Source: Cervus elaphus (taxonomy: Eukaryota > Chordata > Mammalia > Artiodactyla > Cervidae). From it: a stretch of 64,000 bases of DNA. This document shows positions 1-10,364 of this stretch, piece by piece. The translations under genes and the position numbers were made by a program. Numbering within the stretch: the stretch's first letter is position 1; each line of letters begins with the position of its first letter. The stretch lies in NCBI RefSeq assembly GCF_910594005.1, contig NC_057820.1:6205001-6269000 (forward strand). The letters are read 5' to 3'. The notes beneath the pieces are model-generated. The model saw nothing but the letters and a program-made list of their open reading frames with translations, was not told the origin of the DNA and searched no databases.

Positions 1-400
1 GTGTCTGTGTGAACAGTGTGTGTGATGTGTGTGCACGTCCGCCTGTGGAGTGTATGCACCTGGGGTGTTCCGAGTGTGCTGTGTCTGTGAGCTGTGTGTG
101 TGATGTGTGTGCACGTCCGCCTGTGGAGTGTATGCACCTGGGGTGTTCCGAGTGTGCTGTGTCTGTGTGAGCCATGTGTGTGATGTGTGTGCACGTCTGC
201 CTGTGGAGTGTATGCACCTGGGGTGTTCCGTGTGTGCTGTGTCTGTGTGAGCTGTGTGTCAGTGTGCGTGCCTGAGCCGTGTGTGTGATGTGCGTGCATG
301 CCCGCCTGTGGAGTGTGTTCCATGTGTGCTGTGTCTGTGTGAACTGTGTGTCAGTGTGCGTGCCCGGATTGTGTGTGATGTGCGTGCATGCCCGCCTGCC
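1..400. repeat. GT-rich minisatellite, period about 80 bp, cut by the window start
   Basis: The string gtgtctgtgt(g)a recurs at 1, 81, 159, 239 and 331, giving spacings of 80, 78, 80 and 92. Each unit also carries gtgcacgtccgcctgtggag and, in the first three copies, tatgcacctggggtgttcc. The last units lose the gcacctgggg part and gain an extra cagtgtgcgtgcc segment. About five copies are visible and the array probably continues upstream. Confidence 0.92.
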
Positions 401-1032
401 CGCCCGCAGCAGCGTGGTCCTACCTGGATAACCACACGCCCCTCCGTCGTCTCTCCCTCCTGCCCCGTTCAGCCCCGCAGAGCTGCAGACGGGCTGGGCA
501 GAGGCTGACTTGCTGTGTCTCCTCCTTCTTATCTGTTCTCTCTGGGAGAGATTCGGGGACCGAGCAGGGCGCTGATTCGTGGTGGAGACCGTGAAAGGCT
601 CACGTGCTTCCGAGCCCGAGCACAGGTTGTTGGCAGGGATCGTCCTTTAGAAGCCCTGGCAGGGTCCCGGTGTGTCTGTGTCCGTGGGTGAGGTGGACCC
701 GGAGGCGGGGCTCCATGAGGGTGGCACTGGGCACCGCTGGGGAGCCGGGCAGCCCGTGGTTTGAGAAGGGGAGAGTCGAGGGTCCCTCCACTGGCAGGTC
801 TGGGCAGACGGGACTGCAGTGGGCGGGGCTTAGAAGATGAGGCGGTTCTAAGGGCACCCGATGTGAATGAACATCTTCTCTCAGGTAGCTCATCACCTCC
901 TGCCTCTGGTCTGGGCTTTCTTTGACTTGGTGGAATACAGATCGTGGGTCCTCTGGCCTCTTGTACAAATGTGTCCATCTCTTAGTGGTCCCTCTCCCAC
1001 ATCTTGCGTGTGTTCCTGGAGAAAGGGAAAGC
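401..1032. other. Unassigned upstream sequence
   Basis: Moderately GC-rich single-copy-looking sequence with many overlapping short ORFs in all frames. I recognise no repeat, exon or RNA gene in it. Confidence 0.5.
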
Positions 1033-1236
1033 ACGTGAAGTCACTCAGTCCGACTCTTTGCGACCCCATGGACTGTAGCTCACCAGGCTTCTCCATCCAT
1101 GGAATTTTCTAGGCAAGAATACTGGGATGGGTCGCCATTCCCTTCTCCAGGGGGTCTTCCTGACCCAAGGATCGAACCTGGGTCTCCTGCATTGAGGGCA
1201 GATGCTTTACCGTCTGAACCACCAGGGAATCCCTAT
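1033..1236 (-). mobile_element. Bov-tA SINE
   Basis: The + strand shows the reverse complement of a Bov-tA element: gactctttgcgaccccatgg, the aagaatactgg block, gatcgaacctgggtctcctg and a closing accaccagggaat. It is nearly full length. Confidence 0.9.
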
Positions 1237-1489
1237 GGGTTTCTGGAGAACCCCATCCTTATTTTGAAAGTTAGTGAGTGTAATACACAAAATAAAGTCA
1301 GGGTGTTCCTGCTCCCGGAGGAAAAGGACAGGCAGAGCAGCGGTTGCCCTGGGAAGTTCTGTTTCGAGTCCTCTCGCCCAATGCCTGGCACAAGCCGAGC
1401 TCTTGGTTCGGATGATGTAGTTTCTGTTCCGCAGCTCACACTCAGCCCTGTCTGTGTGCCTGCACTGTGCTCAGCTCTGGGGAGAGAAA

Positions 1490-1671
1490 CTCCAGGAGGA
1501 CGGGGTCCACGCTGCCCCCGGGACGCTGGGTTGGGAGCTGATTTCGGTTCCTGATCTTTCTCCCCGTTCCCGGGGGAGGGCGGGGGTCTCCCTCTGCTCA
1601 GTCTCTCATCGCCTGGACCCCGAGTCGCCCATGGGGTGACTTGACACGGGGACTCCCACCCGGGCGACCTG
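1490..1671 (+). promoter_or_regulatory. GC-rich patch with a consensus donor; possible noncoding first exon
   Basis: The patch has several CpG-containing runs (cccccgggacgctggg, cccgttcccgggggagggcg) and ends gcgacctg|gtgagc, a strong 5' splice site, about 940 bp before the candidate acceptor at 2612. PROM1 is known to use several alternative noncoding first exons in human. No transcript evidence is available here and no TATA box is seen. Confidence 0.25.
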
Positions 1672-1787
1672 GTGAGCGTGTTAAAAAGACAGAAACCAGC
1701 GTCACCCGGCCTTAAAGAGCTTGGTCCCTGCCCTTGAGGCCACGCTCTTCCAGTTTGGGTTGAGGGGAGTGAAGAGGAGATAAAGTT

Positions 1788-2075
1788 AGATCAGTGAGCG
1801 TATTAGTGAGATAAGAGACGGAGTAAAACACGTCTCCAGGAATGCGGTTGTTGCTGTTTGTTGTTTAGTCCCCCGACTCTTTGTGACCCCACGGACTGTA
1901 GCCCACCAGGCTCCTCTGTCCGTGGGATTTCCCAGCAAGAATACTGGAGTGGGTTGCCATTGCCTCCTCCAGGGGATCTTCCCCACCCGTGTCTCCTGCA
2001 TTGAAGGCGGATTCTTTACCACGGAGCCAGATCACGGAGCACATTAGTAAAATAAAAGACAAAGTAAGACATTTG
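1788..2075. repeat. 45-bp imperfect direct repeat flanking a SINE
   Basis: The segment beginning agatcagtgagcgtattagt (about 1788-1832) reappears as agatcacggagcacattagt (about 2028-2072), with about 75% identity over 44 bases and mostly transition differences. A Bov-tA copy lies between them. The repeat is too long and too diverged to be a simple target-site duplication. Confidence 0.65.
1846..2027 (-). mobile_element. Bov-tA SINE
   Basis: Reverse-complement Bov-tA blocks: gactctttgtgaccccacgg, aagaatactggagtgggttg, gtgtctcctgcattgaaggc and attctttaccac. Confidence 0.88.
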
Positions 2076-2194
2076 CAGAGATGGGGAGAACAGCCCAAAA
2101 CTGGAGGAAAAATGAGCATCTTATCTATTGCTGGGGGGCTCTGCCTCTCTGAGATGGCGGGCTCCGCAGGGAGGGTGTCTCAGAGTTGGGACAG

Positions 2195-2335
2195 TCCAGG
2201 CTTGGGCTCTGAAAGCCACCTACTGGATGTGAGTTCTGGCCCACCATTAGTCAGCGGTGGCTTCGGGCAAATCACTGAGATTCTCTGAGTCAGTTTCCTC
2301 ATCTGCGAAATGGGATAATGCCTTAAGTGAGTTCC
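2195..2335 (+). repeat. MIR SINE fragment
   Basis: Contains the MIR 3' hallmark tcagtttcctcatctgcgaaatgggataat preceded by a diverged tRNA-like part (only a short phrase is diagnostic: gtttcctcatctg). Confidence 0.75.
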
Positions 2336-2611
2336 TACCTGTGGGCGTGTGGAACGTTTTCAGATGCGGTTAAGTGTTAGCTTCTGAGACCGCACAGTCA
2401 CTCCACTGCCTGGCGTTCCTGGGTCTGGCTCTTGGCCGGGGACCTTCTAGCTTTCCTGCCCCCACGCTTGGAGCAGGCTCTGTGTTTCTTCCCCAGCAGC
2501 GGATTAGGCTGAGCACTTGCTCTAAAGCCTGGCAGCCTCTCCACCAGGCGAGCTGCGGGTGCGGGCAGGCTGCAGGCATTAGTGACTCCCCGTCTCTTCT
2601 CTCCCTGCCAG

Positions 2612-2836
2612 GAATGCTGCTTTGATGGACTGAGTCCCCCTCCCCTGCCTGCCAGAGAAGGTTCTCTGCTGCCCTTCGCTGCATGCCAGCCCGGCCAGGA
2701 AACTGAGGACACCACAGACTCAACTTCAGGACGCTTCTTCTGCACAGGAACGCGCTCCTGCCGCCCCTAAGGCTTCCAGAACCCCTGACGTGGGCGGCCC
2801 CCAGTACCACCTCATGTTCAGGGCATCTTACTAGCC
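2612..2836 (+). promoter_or_regulatory. PROM1: Probable PROM1 5'UTR with three short upstream ORFs
   Basis: A pyrimidine-rich run ends in ctccctgccag at 2611, a good splice acceptor, so the first coding exon may start at 2612; a second candidate acceptor (cttctgcacag) ends at 2747. Downstream are three upstream ATGs. The ATG at 2614 encodes M-L-L and stops at 2625. The ATG at 2625 overlaps that stop (TGATG) and ends after two codons at 2633. The ATG at 2814 encodes six residues and stops at 2834, two bases before the main ATG. The exon boundary is a prediction; the uORFs are directly visible. If the 2747 acceptor is used only the third uORF remains. Confidence 0.5.
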
Positions 2837-3056
2837 ATGGTCCTCCTCCTCAGCTTCCTCCTGCTGCTGGGCCTCTGTGAGGACACCGTGTCAGAGGAGC
2901 CGTCATCATCCGGGTACCGTCCTGCTGATTTGGAGTTCCAGTTGCCTTCAACCCCCTATCAGACCAGCGACTCCTACGATCCTGGTCCCGCTGGCTTCTT
3001 CTTTCACATCGTGCGCCTGTTTGTTCATGTTGTGCAGCCCAATGCTTTCCCTGAAG
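2837..3056 (+). CDS. PROM1: PROM1 coding exon 1 (residues 1-73): signal peptide and first extracellular segment
   Basis: The ATG lies in a strong start context (agccATGg) and begins MVLLLSFLLLLGLC, a typical hydrophobic signal peptide probably cleaved near residues 14-20. The rest is the extracellular N-terminal segment; it shares with human prominin-1 the spaced pattern LP.T.Y.T.DS...GP.G..F..V..F..VVQP..FPE. The exon ends gaag|gtaagt, a consensus donor, leaving one base that completes Asp74 with the next exon. Reading on past the donor gives an unrelated tail and a stop at 3124, so the longer ORF is not the product. No N-glycosylation sequon occurs in this exon. The identification is firm; the cleavage site is inferred. 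Confidence 0.93.
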
Positions 3057-3180
3057 GTAAGTCCCGTGGCTGGAAAAAGATAGAATTTGTCCCCAAACAC
3101 CGCTCCCGGGCACACACGCATTAGTGTTAATGACAGCATGATAGGAGGAGGATGTATTCTCTGTGGTCAAGTGTGAGATT

Positions 3181-4320
3181 CTGAGTGAGTGAGTGGCACA
3201 GGAACAGAAAGCATTTAGATGGAAGTTAAGAAAGTCAAATGAAATAGATTGTCAGGAACGTGATGATAAGAAAATGAAACTGAAATGTGTTGCCATGTTG
3301 TTCTTCCAATTCTTTATCCTCCATCCCCTCCTTCTTTGTGTTGGTTAGAGAACGGAATTATCCTCAAATTCCTACCAAAGGTAAAAGGTAGGCTAAAAGT
3401 GCGAATTCCCTGCCATCAAATGAGAAGTCAATAATGACCGCTCATGGACATTGAATGTTAGAAGTTTAACTCTCCTCCACCCACTACGATACGTGGTTTT
3501 GACACTGCTTCAGGCTAGGTCAGGTGAAACAAACCTGTTACCTGGGTAACTTGTTTGCTTCAGTTCTATGAGTCTGAGTCTGAGGACAGGAGGGAACTTG
3601 GCTGGCATCGTGCAGTTGCTCTGTGTATGTGCCACTGTCTGGCTTTAGCACTGGGGCTAATCTGTCCTGGGAAGTCTTCGGGGTGTGTGTTTTCAGGAAC
3701 GGGATTATGAAAATGTAAGTGGTCTATGGGAAGTGTCTGCTATTAGGGTTTGGCAGTCTAAATTTTTATTGGTTTAATGTTAGATCTAGCTTAGGCTTGT
3801 TCTTTTAACTATGAAGATTTGCATACTATTATTGATTATTAAGTGTTATAAAATTTGTGGTAGTCTTGATCATTTTCCTAAGATGGTCAGCCATTGTTCA
3901 TAAGAAGATTATTTGTGAGAGAGAGAGAGGAGGAGAGAGAATGTATTTAGCAAACCTTAGCACCTGTTTATATTATGGGCAGTTTATAGATTTTCTTAAT
4001 ATACATTTACATAGAACTTTTTACATGTATTTATGTCAGGTTAAGCAGTTGAAACAGTCTGAAGTGTAGTTCTCAAATTTTTGTTAGTTTAAATTTCGAT
4101 TCAGTGAAGTAAATCCCTCGGAGCCCTTCTGTCGTAGAAGAGTGTCCTGGGCAAGCACTGCTTACTGCTTACGTCACTGCCTAAAAGACTCAATCTGGAA
4201 GGCCAAAGGACAGAAGCAGAAGACACCCTGAGTTTATTTGTTCATACTGAACACAAGGTCGCGCTTCTCAATAGATATCTCTTCATTTATCTTTAGACTT
4301 GATGTAAATATAATTGAATA
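3181..4320. other. Start of the long first intron: no recognised element
   Basis: AT-moderate intronic sequence. Only a short purine run (gagagagagagg near 3918) stands out. I see no exon, repeat family or RNA gene. Confidence 0.5.
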
Positions 4321-4326
4321 AATACA

Positions 4327-4401
4327 CGGTTGGCCAAAAAAGTTTGTTGGAGTTTTTCTGTAACACCTTATGCAGAAACCCGAACAGACTTTTTGAGCAG
4401 T
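4327..4401. mobile_element. Mariner-derived MITE (about 75-bp hairpin)
   Basis: The left end ggttggccaaaaaagttt and the right end aacagactttttgagc are imperfect inverted copies. The inner gtttttctgtaa and gcagaaacccgaac also pair, and TA-containing flanks are present. This is the layout of mariner MITEs of the MADE1 kind that are common in ruminants. Confidence 0.75.
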
Positions 4402-4404
4402 AAA

Positions 4405-4600
4405 TACCTGGTGGCTCCGTGGTTAAAGAACGCACCTGAAAGTGCAGGAGGCCCGGGTCCGATCCCTGGGTTGAGAAGATCCCCGGGAAAAGGAAACAGC
4501 AACCCACTCCAGTATTCTTGCATTCTCCCATGAACAGAGGAGCCTGGTGGGCTACAGTCCAGGGGGTCACAGAGAGTCAGACAGGACTGAGCACAAAGGC
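4405..4600 (+). mobile_element. Bov-tA SINE
   Basis: Sense blocks: ctggtggctccgtggttaaa, gatccctgggttgagaagat, actccagtattcttgc and ggctacagtccag. It directly follows the mariner MITE. Confidence 0.88.
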
Positions 4601-4609
4601 AAGCAAGCA

Positions 4610-5290
4610 CAGATGCCGATTAGTGAATGTAGTCTGGGCTTCTTGTTTATGTAGAAAACCTAGAATTCAGTTGTTTGATATGAATCTGCAATGACTTCTT
4701 TAAAAAGACTGTGAAGCCTCCTTGTGTCATTCTAAGGCAGATCATGTAATCAGTTAATCCTGTAATCTCTTTCCATATGGTTATTTTTCTCCCTCTGGGT
4801 TTCATAGGAAGACTTCCTCACACTAGTTTCACTAGGGAAAACAATATTTTTAAAGGTCTTCATTCGAATGATCAGGTTAAAAGGTGTCTTACTTCCATTG
4901 CCTTCTAGGGTTTTTTTTTTTTTATCTCCAACAACATGATTAGTGTGGAATTTAAATCCCAGTGTAATCCTAGGGTGTTAGCCTTCCTTGTCCTTTGACC
5001 TTCATCAATACTTGCTACTTTGGAGAAAGAAATTCCCAGAAGTAGACCAGAGCAGACCAACACTGCCCTTTTCAAAAAGCTTGTCAGGCTGCTTGGAGGA
5101 TATAATACTGAACTTAGCAGCTGATGCTTGCAAGTGTCGGCTGTCTTCCACCACTTCCTTACTTACGCTCTTCCACTCAGTTACTGACTTTCATAGTAGC
5201 TTCAAAGTGCTCATTAGGTGCTTTGCATAATAAAGGACACTAGAGCACAATCATGGTTTTCTGGGGTTTTTTCCCCCCTTTTCACATGAC
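4610..5290. other. Intronic sequence, nothing recognised
   Basis: No known repeat signature or exon-like structure seen; one short poly-T run near 4911. Confidence 0.45.
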
Positions 5291-5294
5291 TTTT

Positions 5295-5865
5295 TAAAAA
5301 ATAATTGAAGTATCGTCGGTTTACAGTGTGTGTTAGCTTCAGGCTTTCATCACATTGGTTCAGTTTTGTGTGTGTGTGTGTGTGTGTGTGTACATATATT
5401 TATATATGTATTCTTTTCAGATTCTTTGCCCTAGTTCCCTGTGCTATAAGTAGGTCTTTGCTGGTTATCTGTTTTATACACAGTAGTGTGACTATGTCAG
5501 TCCCATCCTCCCAATTCATCCCTCCCCTCCCCTTCCCCTTGGTAACCATAAGTTTGTTTTCTGGTTCTGTGAGTCTATTCCTGTTTTGTAAAGAAGTTCA
5601 TCTGTGTTTTTTGGTTTTAGACTCCACGTGTAAATGATATCCTGTGATGTTTGTCTGGCTCTGTCTCATTTCACTTAGTGTGATCATCTCCAGGTCCATC
5701 CATGTCACGGCAAGTGGCATTAGTCCATCCTTTTTTATGGCTGAGTAATACTCCGTTGTATATATGCACCACATCCTCGGTGTCCATTCGTCTTTTGATG
5801 AACCCTTAGCTTGCTTTCCTGTCTTGTCTGATGTGAATAGTGTTGCAGTGATCTTTGGGGTGAGT
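5295..5865 (-). mobile_element. L1 3' end, antisense
   Basis: It carries the reverse complement of the L1 ORF2 tail/3'UTR: the phrase tatggctgagtaatactccg, accacatcctcggtgtcc and the upstream cctgtgctataag. A (TG)n run of about 20 bases sits at 5368-5391. Confidence 0.85.
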
Positions 5866-6213
5866 GCATTTCATGAGCCCCATAACAAAGAGTGACATCT
5901 TCATAAGAGAGAGGTAGATTTTTATGTATTAACTAACTTTATACATTAATCAAAACAGTTAACTTCAGGATGAGTGGAGTAACATCTTCACAGAGGATCA
6001 TATCCCATAGGTCTGTTCTTTCATGTGAGAGAGCAGAAGTGTTCTGGGGGCACAATCCCAGTGCCGGGGCAGAAGAGGAAGGGAGGGCCCTGGAACCCGG
6101 CTCCCTCTTCTCGTGCCATAGAACCTGGGGAGTTTTCCACATTTGCATCCTGGGTCCAGCCAAAATGGAATACCCAATTTTGCATTTGGAACTCTCTAAA
6201 GAGAAGCACATTA

Positions 6214-6690
6214 TTTTGCCGACAAAAATCCATATAGTCAAGGCTATGGTTTTTCCAGTAGTCATGTATGGATGTGAAATTTGGACCATAAAGAAGGCTG
6301 AGCACCAAGGAATTGATACTTTCAAACTGTGGTGCTGGAGAAGACTTTTGAGAGTCCTTTGGACTGCAAGGAGATCAAACCAGTCAATCCTAAAGAAAAT
6401 CAACCCTGAATATTCACTGGAAGGACTGATGCTGAAGCTGAAGCTCCAATACTTTGGCCACCTGATGGGAAGAACCACTTCTTTGGAAAAGAACCTGATG
6501 CTGGGAAAGACTGAAGGCAGGAGGAGAAGGGGACGACAGAGGAGGAGACGGTTGGATGGCATCACTGACTCAATGGACATGAGTTTGAGCAAATTCCAGA
6601 AGATGGTGAAGGACAGGAAAACTCGGCGTGCTGCAGTCCATGGGGTCACAAAGAGTTGGACACAACTGAGCGACTGAACACCAGCAAAGA
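6214..6690 (+). mobile_element. BovB (RTE) LINE 3' fragment
   Basis: It has the C-terminal end of the BovB ORF (VMYGCEIWTIKKAE, WRRLLRV, FGHLMGRT) and the diagnostic 3' end caaagagttggacacaactg. The frame is open for a long way but the element is heavily truncated at its 5' end and lacks the endonuclease and reverse-transcriptase core. Confidence 0.9.
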
Positions 6691-6979
6691 GAAGCCCAGG
6701 CTGTATCTTGGTGAATACACGATGGAGAGTTCCTGTTCCGCTGGGGCTTGAGACACAGGCCTGTTCCTGCATTGAAGAAGAGATTAGCTTAGATTAGACC
6801 AGGAAGACAGGTAGGCATACAGCTCGGCAGAGTGTGCTCTAGAACTTGGTCTGGGTATTTCATAAACTCTGCCCTGATCTGAAGCTGCAGGAGAGATGTA
6901 GTGTCCTGGGCTTGGCTCATTAAGAAGTGAGTGATGACTTATATTAGGGAGGAATTGTTAGTCCGTTTATTAACCTAGA

Positions 6980-7500
6980 AAGGGTGTTGATGGCAGAATG
7001 TGTATGTGGGGGCTGGGGGGCTGGGGAGATGGGGAAAGAGTGTGCCAGGCAGAGAAAACGGCGTGTCCAGAGAGTGGAGGAGGCAGCAGTTCATGTGGAC
7101 CCACGAGGTGTGCACTCATGGGGTAAGTTGGCCAAGGCTGGGGAGCTAGAGCTAGAGGACCCTGACCGGCAGCCTGGGGAGCTTTGTAGGGGCAGGAAGG
7201 AGGCTAAGGCAGCGTAAGCAAAGGTTGCATTCATTTGGCAAGTGTTCTTGAAAGCCACGCCTTCTGTGGTGCACTTGCCGAGTGCTGTGAACCAGCCTCG
7301 AAGTGGACTTGGGTTTTGGGAAAAGAATCCGGCTGCAGCTGGTAGGATAGCTCACAGGGAGGGTGAGGCTCCTGCCACGGCCCAGAGGGTGGTAATGATG
7401 AACTAACGTGGGCAGGTGATGGGGCAAACTGAGGCAGGTTTCATTTATGTCCAGGGGATTTGGTTTAAGTCCTAGGTCTTGACTGTTGCCTGTTGGGCTG
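6980..7500. other. Possible old dispersed repeat, diverged
   Basis: Phrases such as gtgccaggcagagaaaacgg and cgtgtccagagagtgg recall an ancient mammalian repeat; similar phrases occur near 11830-11940 and 45770-45900. I cannot name the family. Confidence 0.3.
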
Positions 7501-7615
7501 ACAATTTTCAGAGCCTCTGTTCTCATAAATGTAGTGTGACTCTATAGCTTTTGTCTGTGAGACTTAAATGAGATGATGCATGTAAAGCCTGTGTTTAAAA
7601 CCATGCCTGAAAGGC
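7440..7615 (+). repeat. MIR fragment
   Basis: Diverged MIR 3' half with tgagacttaaatgagatgat and gcatgtaaagcc. Confidence 0.55.
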
Positions 7616-7645
7616 GCAGAGAAAAACCTTCATCATATTATTATT

Positions 7646-7860
7646 TAGGGCTTCTCTGGTGGCTCAGACGGTCAAGAATCTGCCCATGATGAGAGAGACC
7701 AGGTTCAGTCCCTGAGTGGGGAAGATCTCTTGGAGAAGGGAATGGCAACTCACTCTAGTATTCTTGCCTGGAGAATTCCGTGGATAGAGGAGCCTGGCAG
7801 GCTATAGTCCACAGGGTTGCAAAGAGTGGGACATGACTCAGTGACTAACACATTTACTTT
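7646..7860 (+). mobile_element. Bov-tA SINE
   Basis: Sense blocks: gggcttctctggtggctcag, gagaagggaatggcaactca, tagtattcttgcctggag and aaagagtgggacatgactca. Confidence 0.9.
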
Positions 7861-8264
7861 CATATTGTTATTTGCAAGGAAGCATTGACCAAACTTGTTG
7901 CCAGAATTGTTTTTGGGAAGAATACAGAAAAGAAAAGCTGTCTCCAGGAGGGATCTTTAAAATGTTCCTGCTGATGTTTCCTTAGGAACATTCTCCGTGG
8001 AGATGCCTTATGAGAAGCAGTTCTGTTACTTTTGAAGTTGGTTGCGCTGTGTCTCCCCAGCAAGCCCCGCAGCAGCAGAGCTGGTCTAGAAGCCAGGACT
8101 TGGACGCAGCGCTGGTTTACTAAGTAGTGTCTGCTCCCACAGAGTGTCTGCATCTCACGGGTGCTTGTTTTTCTCTGTTTTTTTTTCCCCCCGCTGTCTC
8201 CAGGGTCTGCCGTGAGGCATACTGTGCACCACATCAGCTTGTTTGAATCTCCCACCAACTTTGA

Positions 8265-8425
8265 CAGGTGGATGGTGATCTTATTTCTATTTCTTACAGC
8301 CCCTTTTACAGATTGGAAAACTAGGTCAGGGTGAGATTACAGGTTCAAAGCATACAAGTAGCCAGTGGCAGATTGAGAACCCACTGTCTCCAGGACTGGT
8401 TACTTCTCCTGTATTCTATAGCTTT
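8265..8425 (-). repeat. MIR fragment
   Basis: Antisense MIR: ccccttttacagattggaaa followed by gtagccagtggcagattgag. Confidence 0.7.
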
Positions 8426-8439
8426 CTTGGTGGGTAATT

Positions 8440-8572
8440 TATTTCCATTTTATTTTGTTTTGGCCAAGCTATGCCGCACACTAGATCTTAAATCACCAGC
8501 CAGAGACTGAACCCACACCCTCTGCACTGGAAGCGCGGAATTACAACCACCGTAACTCCAGGGAAGTCCCTC
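8440..8572 (-). mobile_element. CHR-like tRNA-derived SINE
   Basis: Antisense copy ending ctccagggaagtccct, with tttggccaagctatgccgca at its left end. Confidence 0.8.
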
Positions 8573-8871
8573 CCTCTTATTTTAATAATAGTGCTTTTAA
8601 ACTGATTGTGAGTCACTATGAAAAGCAGTGACTTGCCCACTGAGAGCGGGCTCTGCAGGAGATGATCTGGTGTGGATGGTGAGCGGTGCCTTTTCCAGTT
8701 TCCTGTGCCTGTGATGATCTTGGCAGAAATCATGACCCATGTCAGAGCCTTTCTAATGGAGCAAACCAAAAGCCTTCCTCTGCTTTTATTTTCGTAGAAA
8801 TTTTCTAGAATTATTCTCTACTCTGTTTTGGTATATCTTTAGATTAGTGTTGAGGATGGTTGACCTATTTC

Positions 8872-9092
8872 TAGGCCTTTCCCAGGTGGCGCTCATGGGA
8901 AAGAAACCGCTTGCCAATGCAGGAGACATAAGAGACTCGGGTTCGATCCCTGGGTTGGGAAGGTCCCCTGGAGGAGGGCATGGCAACCACTCCAGTATTC
9001 TTGCCTGGAGAATCCCCATGGACAGAGGAGCCTAGAGGGCTACAGTCCATGGGGTCGCAAAGAGTCAGACAGGACTGACGACTGAGCACACG
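8872..9092 (+). mobile_element. Bov-tA SINE
   Basis: Sense blocks: tttcccaggtggcgctcatg, ggttcgatccctgggttggg, actccagtattcttgcctgg and gggctacagtccatggggtc. Confidence 0.9.
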
Positions 9093-9384
9093 TGCACACA
9101 CGACCGACTTCTCGCAGCGTCTGAGGCTGATCTGATTTGCTCCCGGGAGGCGTGGTGTGGGCTGGATTGGGGTAAGTGGTAGAAGTGGGGCAGCGGGAGG
9201 AGCCGAGCTTGGCGTCTGAGGACTTTGGTGCCATCAGACTGAGCGCCGTGAGTCTGTCTGTTGCAGGTGACGGAAACCTATTCGCAAAGGCGGTCCAAAA
9301 AGGTCTTTATCAGCAACAGCGTCTTACTGCATAACTCAGGGAGTCGTGTTCAGTATCTCGTAATAAACCAAGATGGAAAGAACA

Positions 9385-9500
9385 TGAAAAAGAATATATA
9401 TATATATGTCTTTATATCTGTGTATTCCGGATCACTTCGCTGTCCACCAGAAACTAACACAGCATTGTAAATCTGTAATAAATACTTCAGTTAAAAATAT
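9385..9500 (+). mobile_element. L1 3' terminus, sense, short
   Basis: It has ttcgctgtccaccagaaact, acacagcattgtaaatctgt and an A-rich end; a (TA)n run lies at 9395-9406. This is the tail of a ruminant L1 copy. Confidence 0.7.
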
Positions 9501-10155
9501 TTTTTTCAAAGGGGGTTTAATCATCAGAACTCCGGGTTACTTCGTGACACTTGAGGGGTTGAGGAGGGGATCGGTCAGCACAGACTCTGCCCGCCCCCCT
9601 TCTGGGCTCCTCCCTGCCCATGGCCTCTTCCTTCCTTCCTCTGGGTTCCCCCATCCTGCAGTCCTCATGGTGGCAATTCCAGGCTGCCAGCCTCATCGGT
9701 CTCAGGCCAGCTTCCTAGAGAATCCGTGGGCCTTCTCTGTCTTTCTGTCTCTTTTTAAGTCTCAATCCCGGTGCTGCCTGGGGTCAGTTGCCAGCCACGG
9801 GCCCATGGGGGTACCCATGCCCACAGTCACACCGCACGTGGGCCTGGCGCTGAGAGCCAGCACAGCCCCGAGGCATCACAGGCAGGGAAGCTGGTTTTCA
9901 GGAAAGGAGTGGTCGGGCAGATGGCCCAATAGGTGTGTCTGTGCCAACGTCCACCTAGAATCAGGGCGCTGTATTATATCCAGCACCTGCGTATTTCCCC
10001 TTTATCAGATGGAGCCAGCATTGTCTCCTTCAGATCACGTGGATGCGTGTTGGCAACCCGCCCAGCCGTAAATAAGGTCGTGGAGGGAAAGGATGACATG
10101 AATCGAACCTGTCTCCCCGGTGTTACTGACTGCTGGGCCGTCTACCATCTCTTTG
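9501..10155. other. Intronic sequence, nothing recognised
   Basis: A 221-codon open frame crosses this stretch but starts inside an L1 tail and shows no domain; I regard the region as intron. Confidence 0.45.
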
Positions 10156-10159
10156 CATC

Positions 10160-10350
10160 CTAACAGTGACAACAGCCAACAGCCACAACGGGCCTGCTTC
10201 TGGGGATTTGAACAGCTCAGCAACTCTGTGAGCTGAGGACTATTAACCCCATTTATTCAGAAGAGGACGCTGAGGTCCTGAGAGCTAGCTAGTTGACCAG
10301 AGTTTCACAACGAGCCAGTGGCAGAGCCAGGACTGCTGGGTTGAATGTCC
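10160..10350 (-). repeat. MIR SINE
   Basis: Antisense MIR: ccccatttattcagaagagg, gctgaggtcctgagagctag and gccagtggcagagccaggac. Confidence 0.75.
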
Positions 10351-10364
10351 AGGGTCATAGTTGC

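Noticed and set aside
1..400. CRISPR-like array
   Set aside because: Units are contiguous GT-rich minisatellite copies without distinct spacers, in vertebrate DNA.
2370..2810. 146-codon minus-strand frame opposite the PROM1 5'UTR
   Set aside because: No recognisable domain and overlapping frames on both strands; regarded as chance.
3057..3124. Extension of PROM1 exon 1 into the following sequence
   Set aside because: A consensus donor at 3056 and the match of the joined exon 2 to prominin show this is intron.
5970..6677. 235-codon open frame on the + strand
   Set aside because: Most of it is the C-terminal end of a BovB LINE ORF; the N-terminal third is chance intron.
9406..10071. 221-codon open frame
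   Set aside because: Starts inside an L1 3' end and continues into intron; composition not protein-like.
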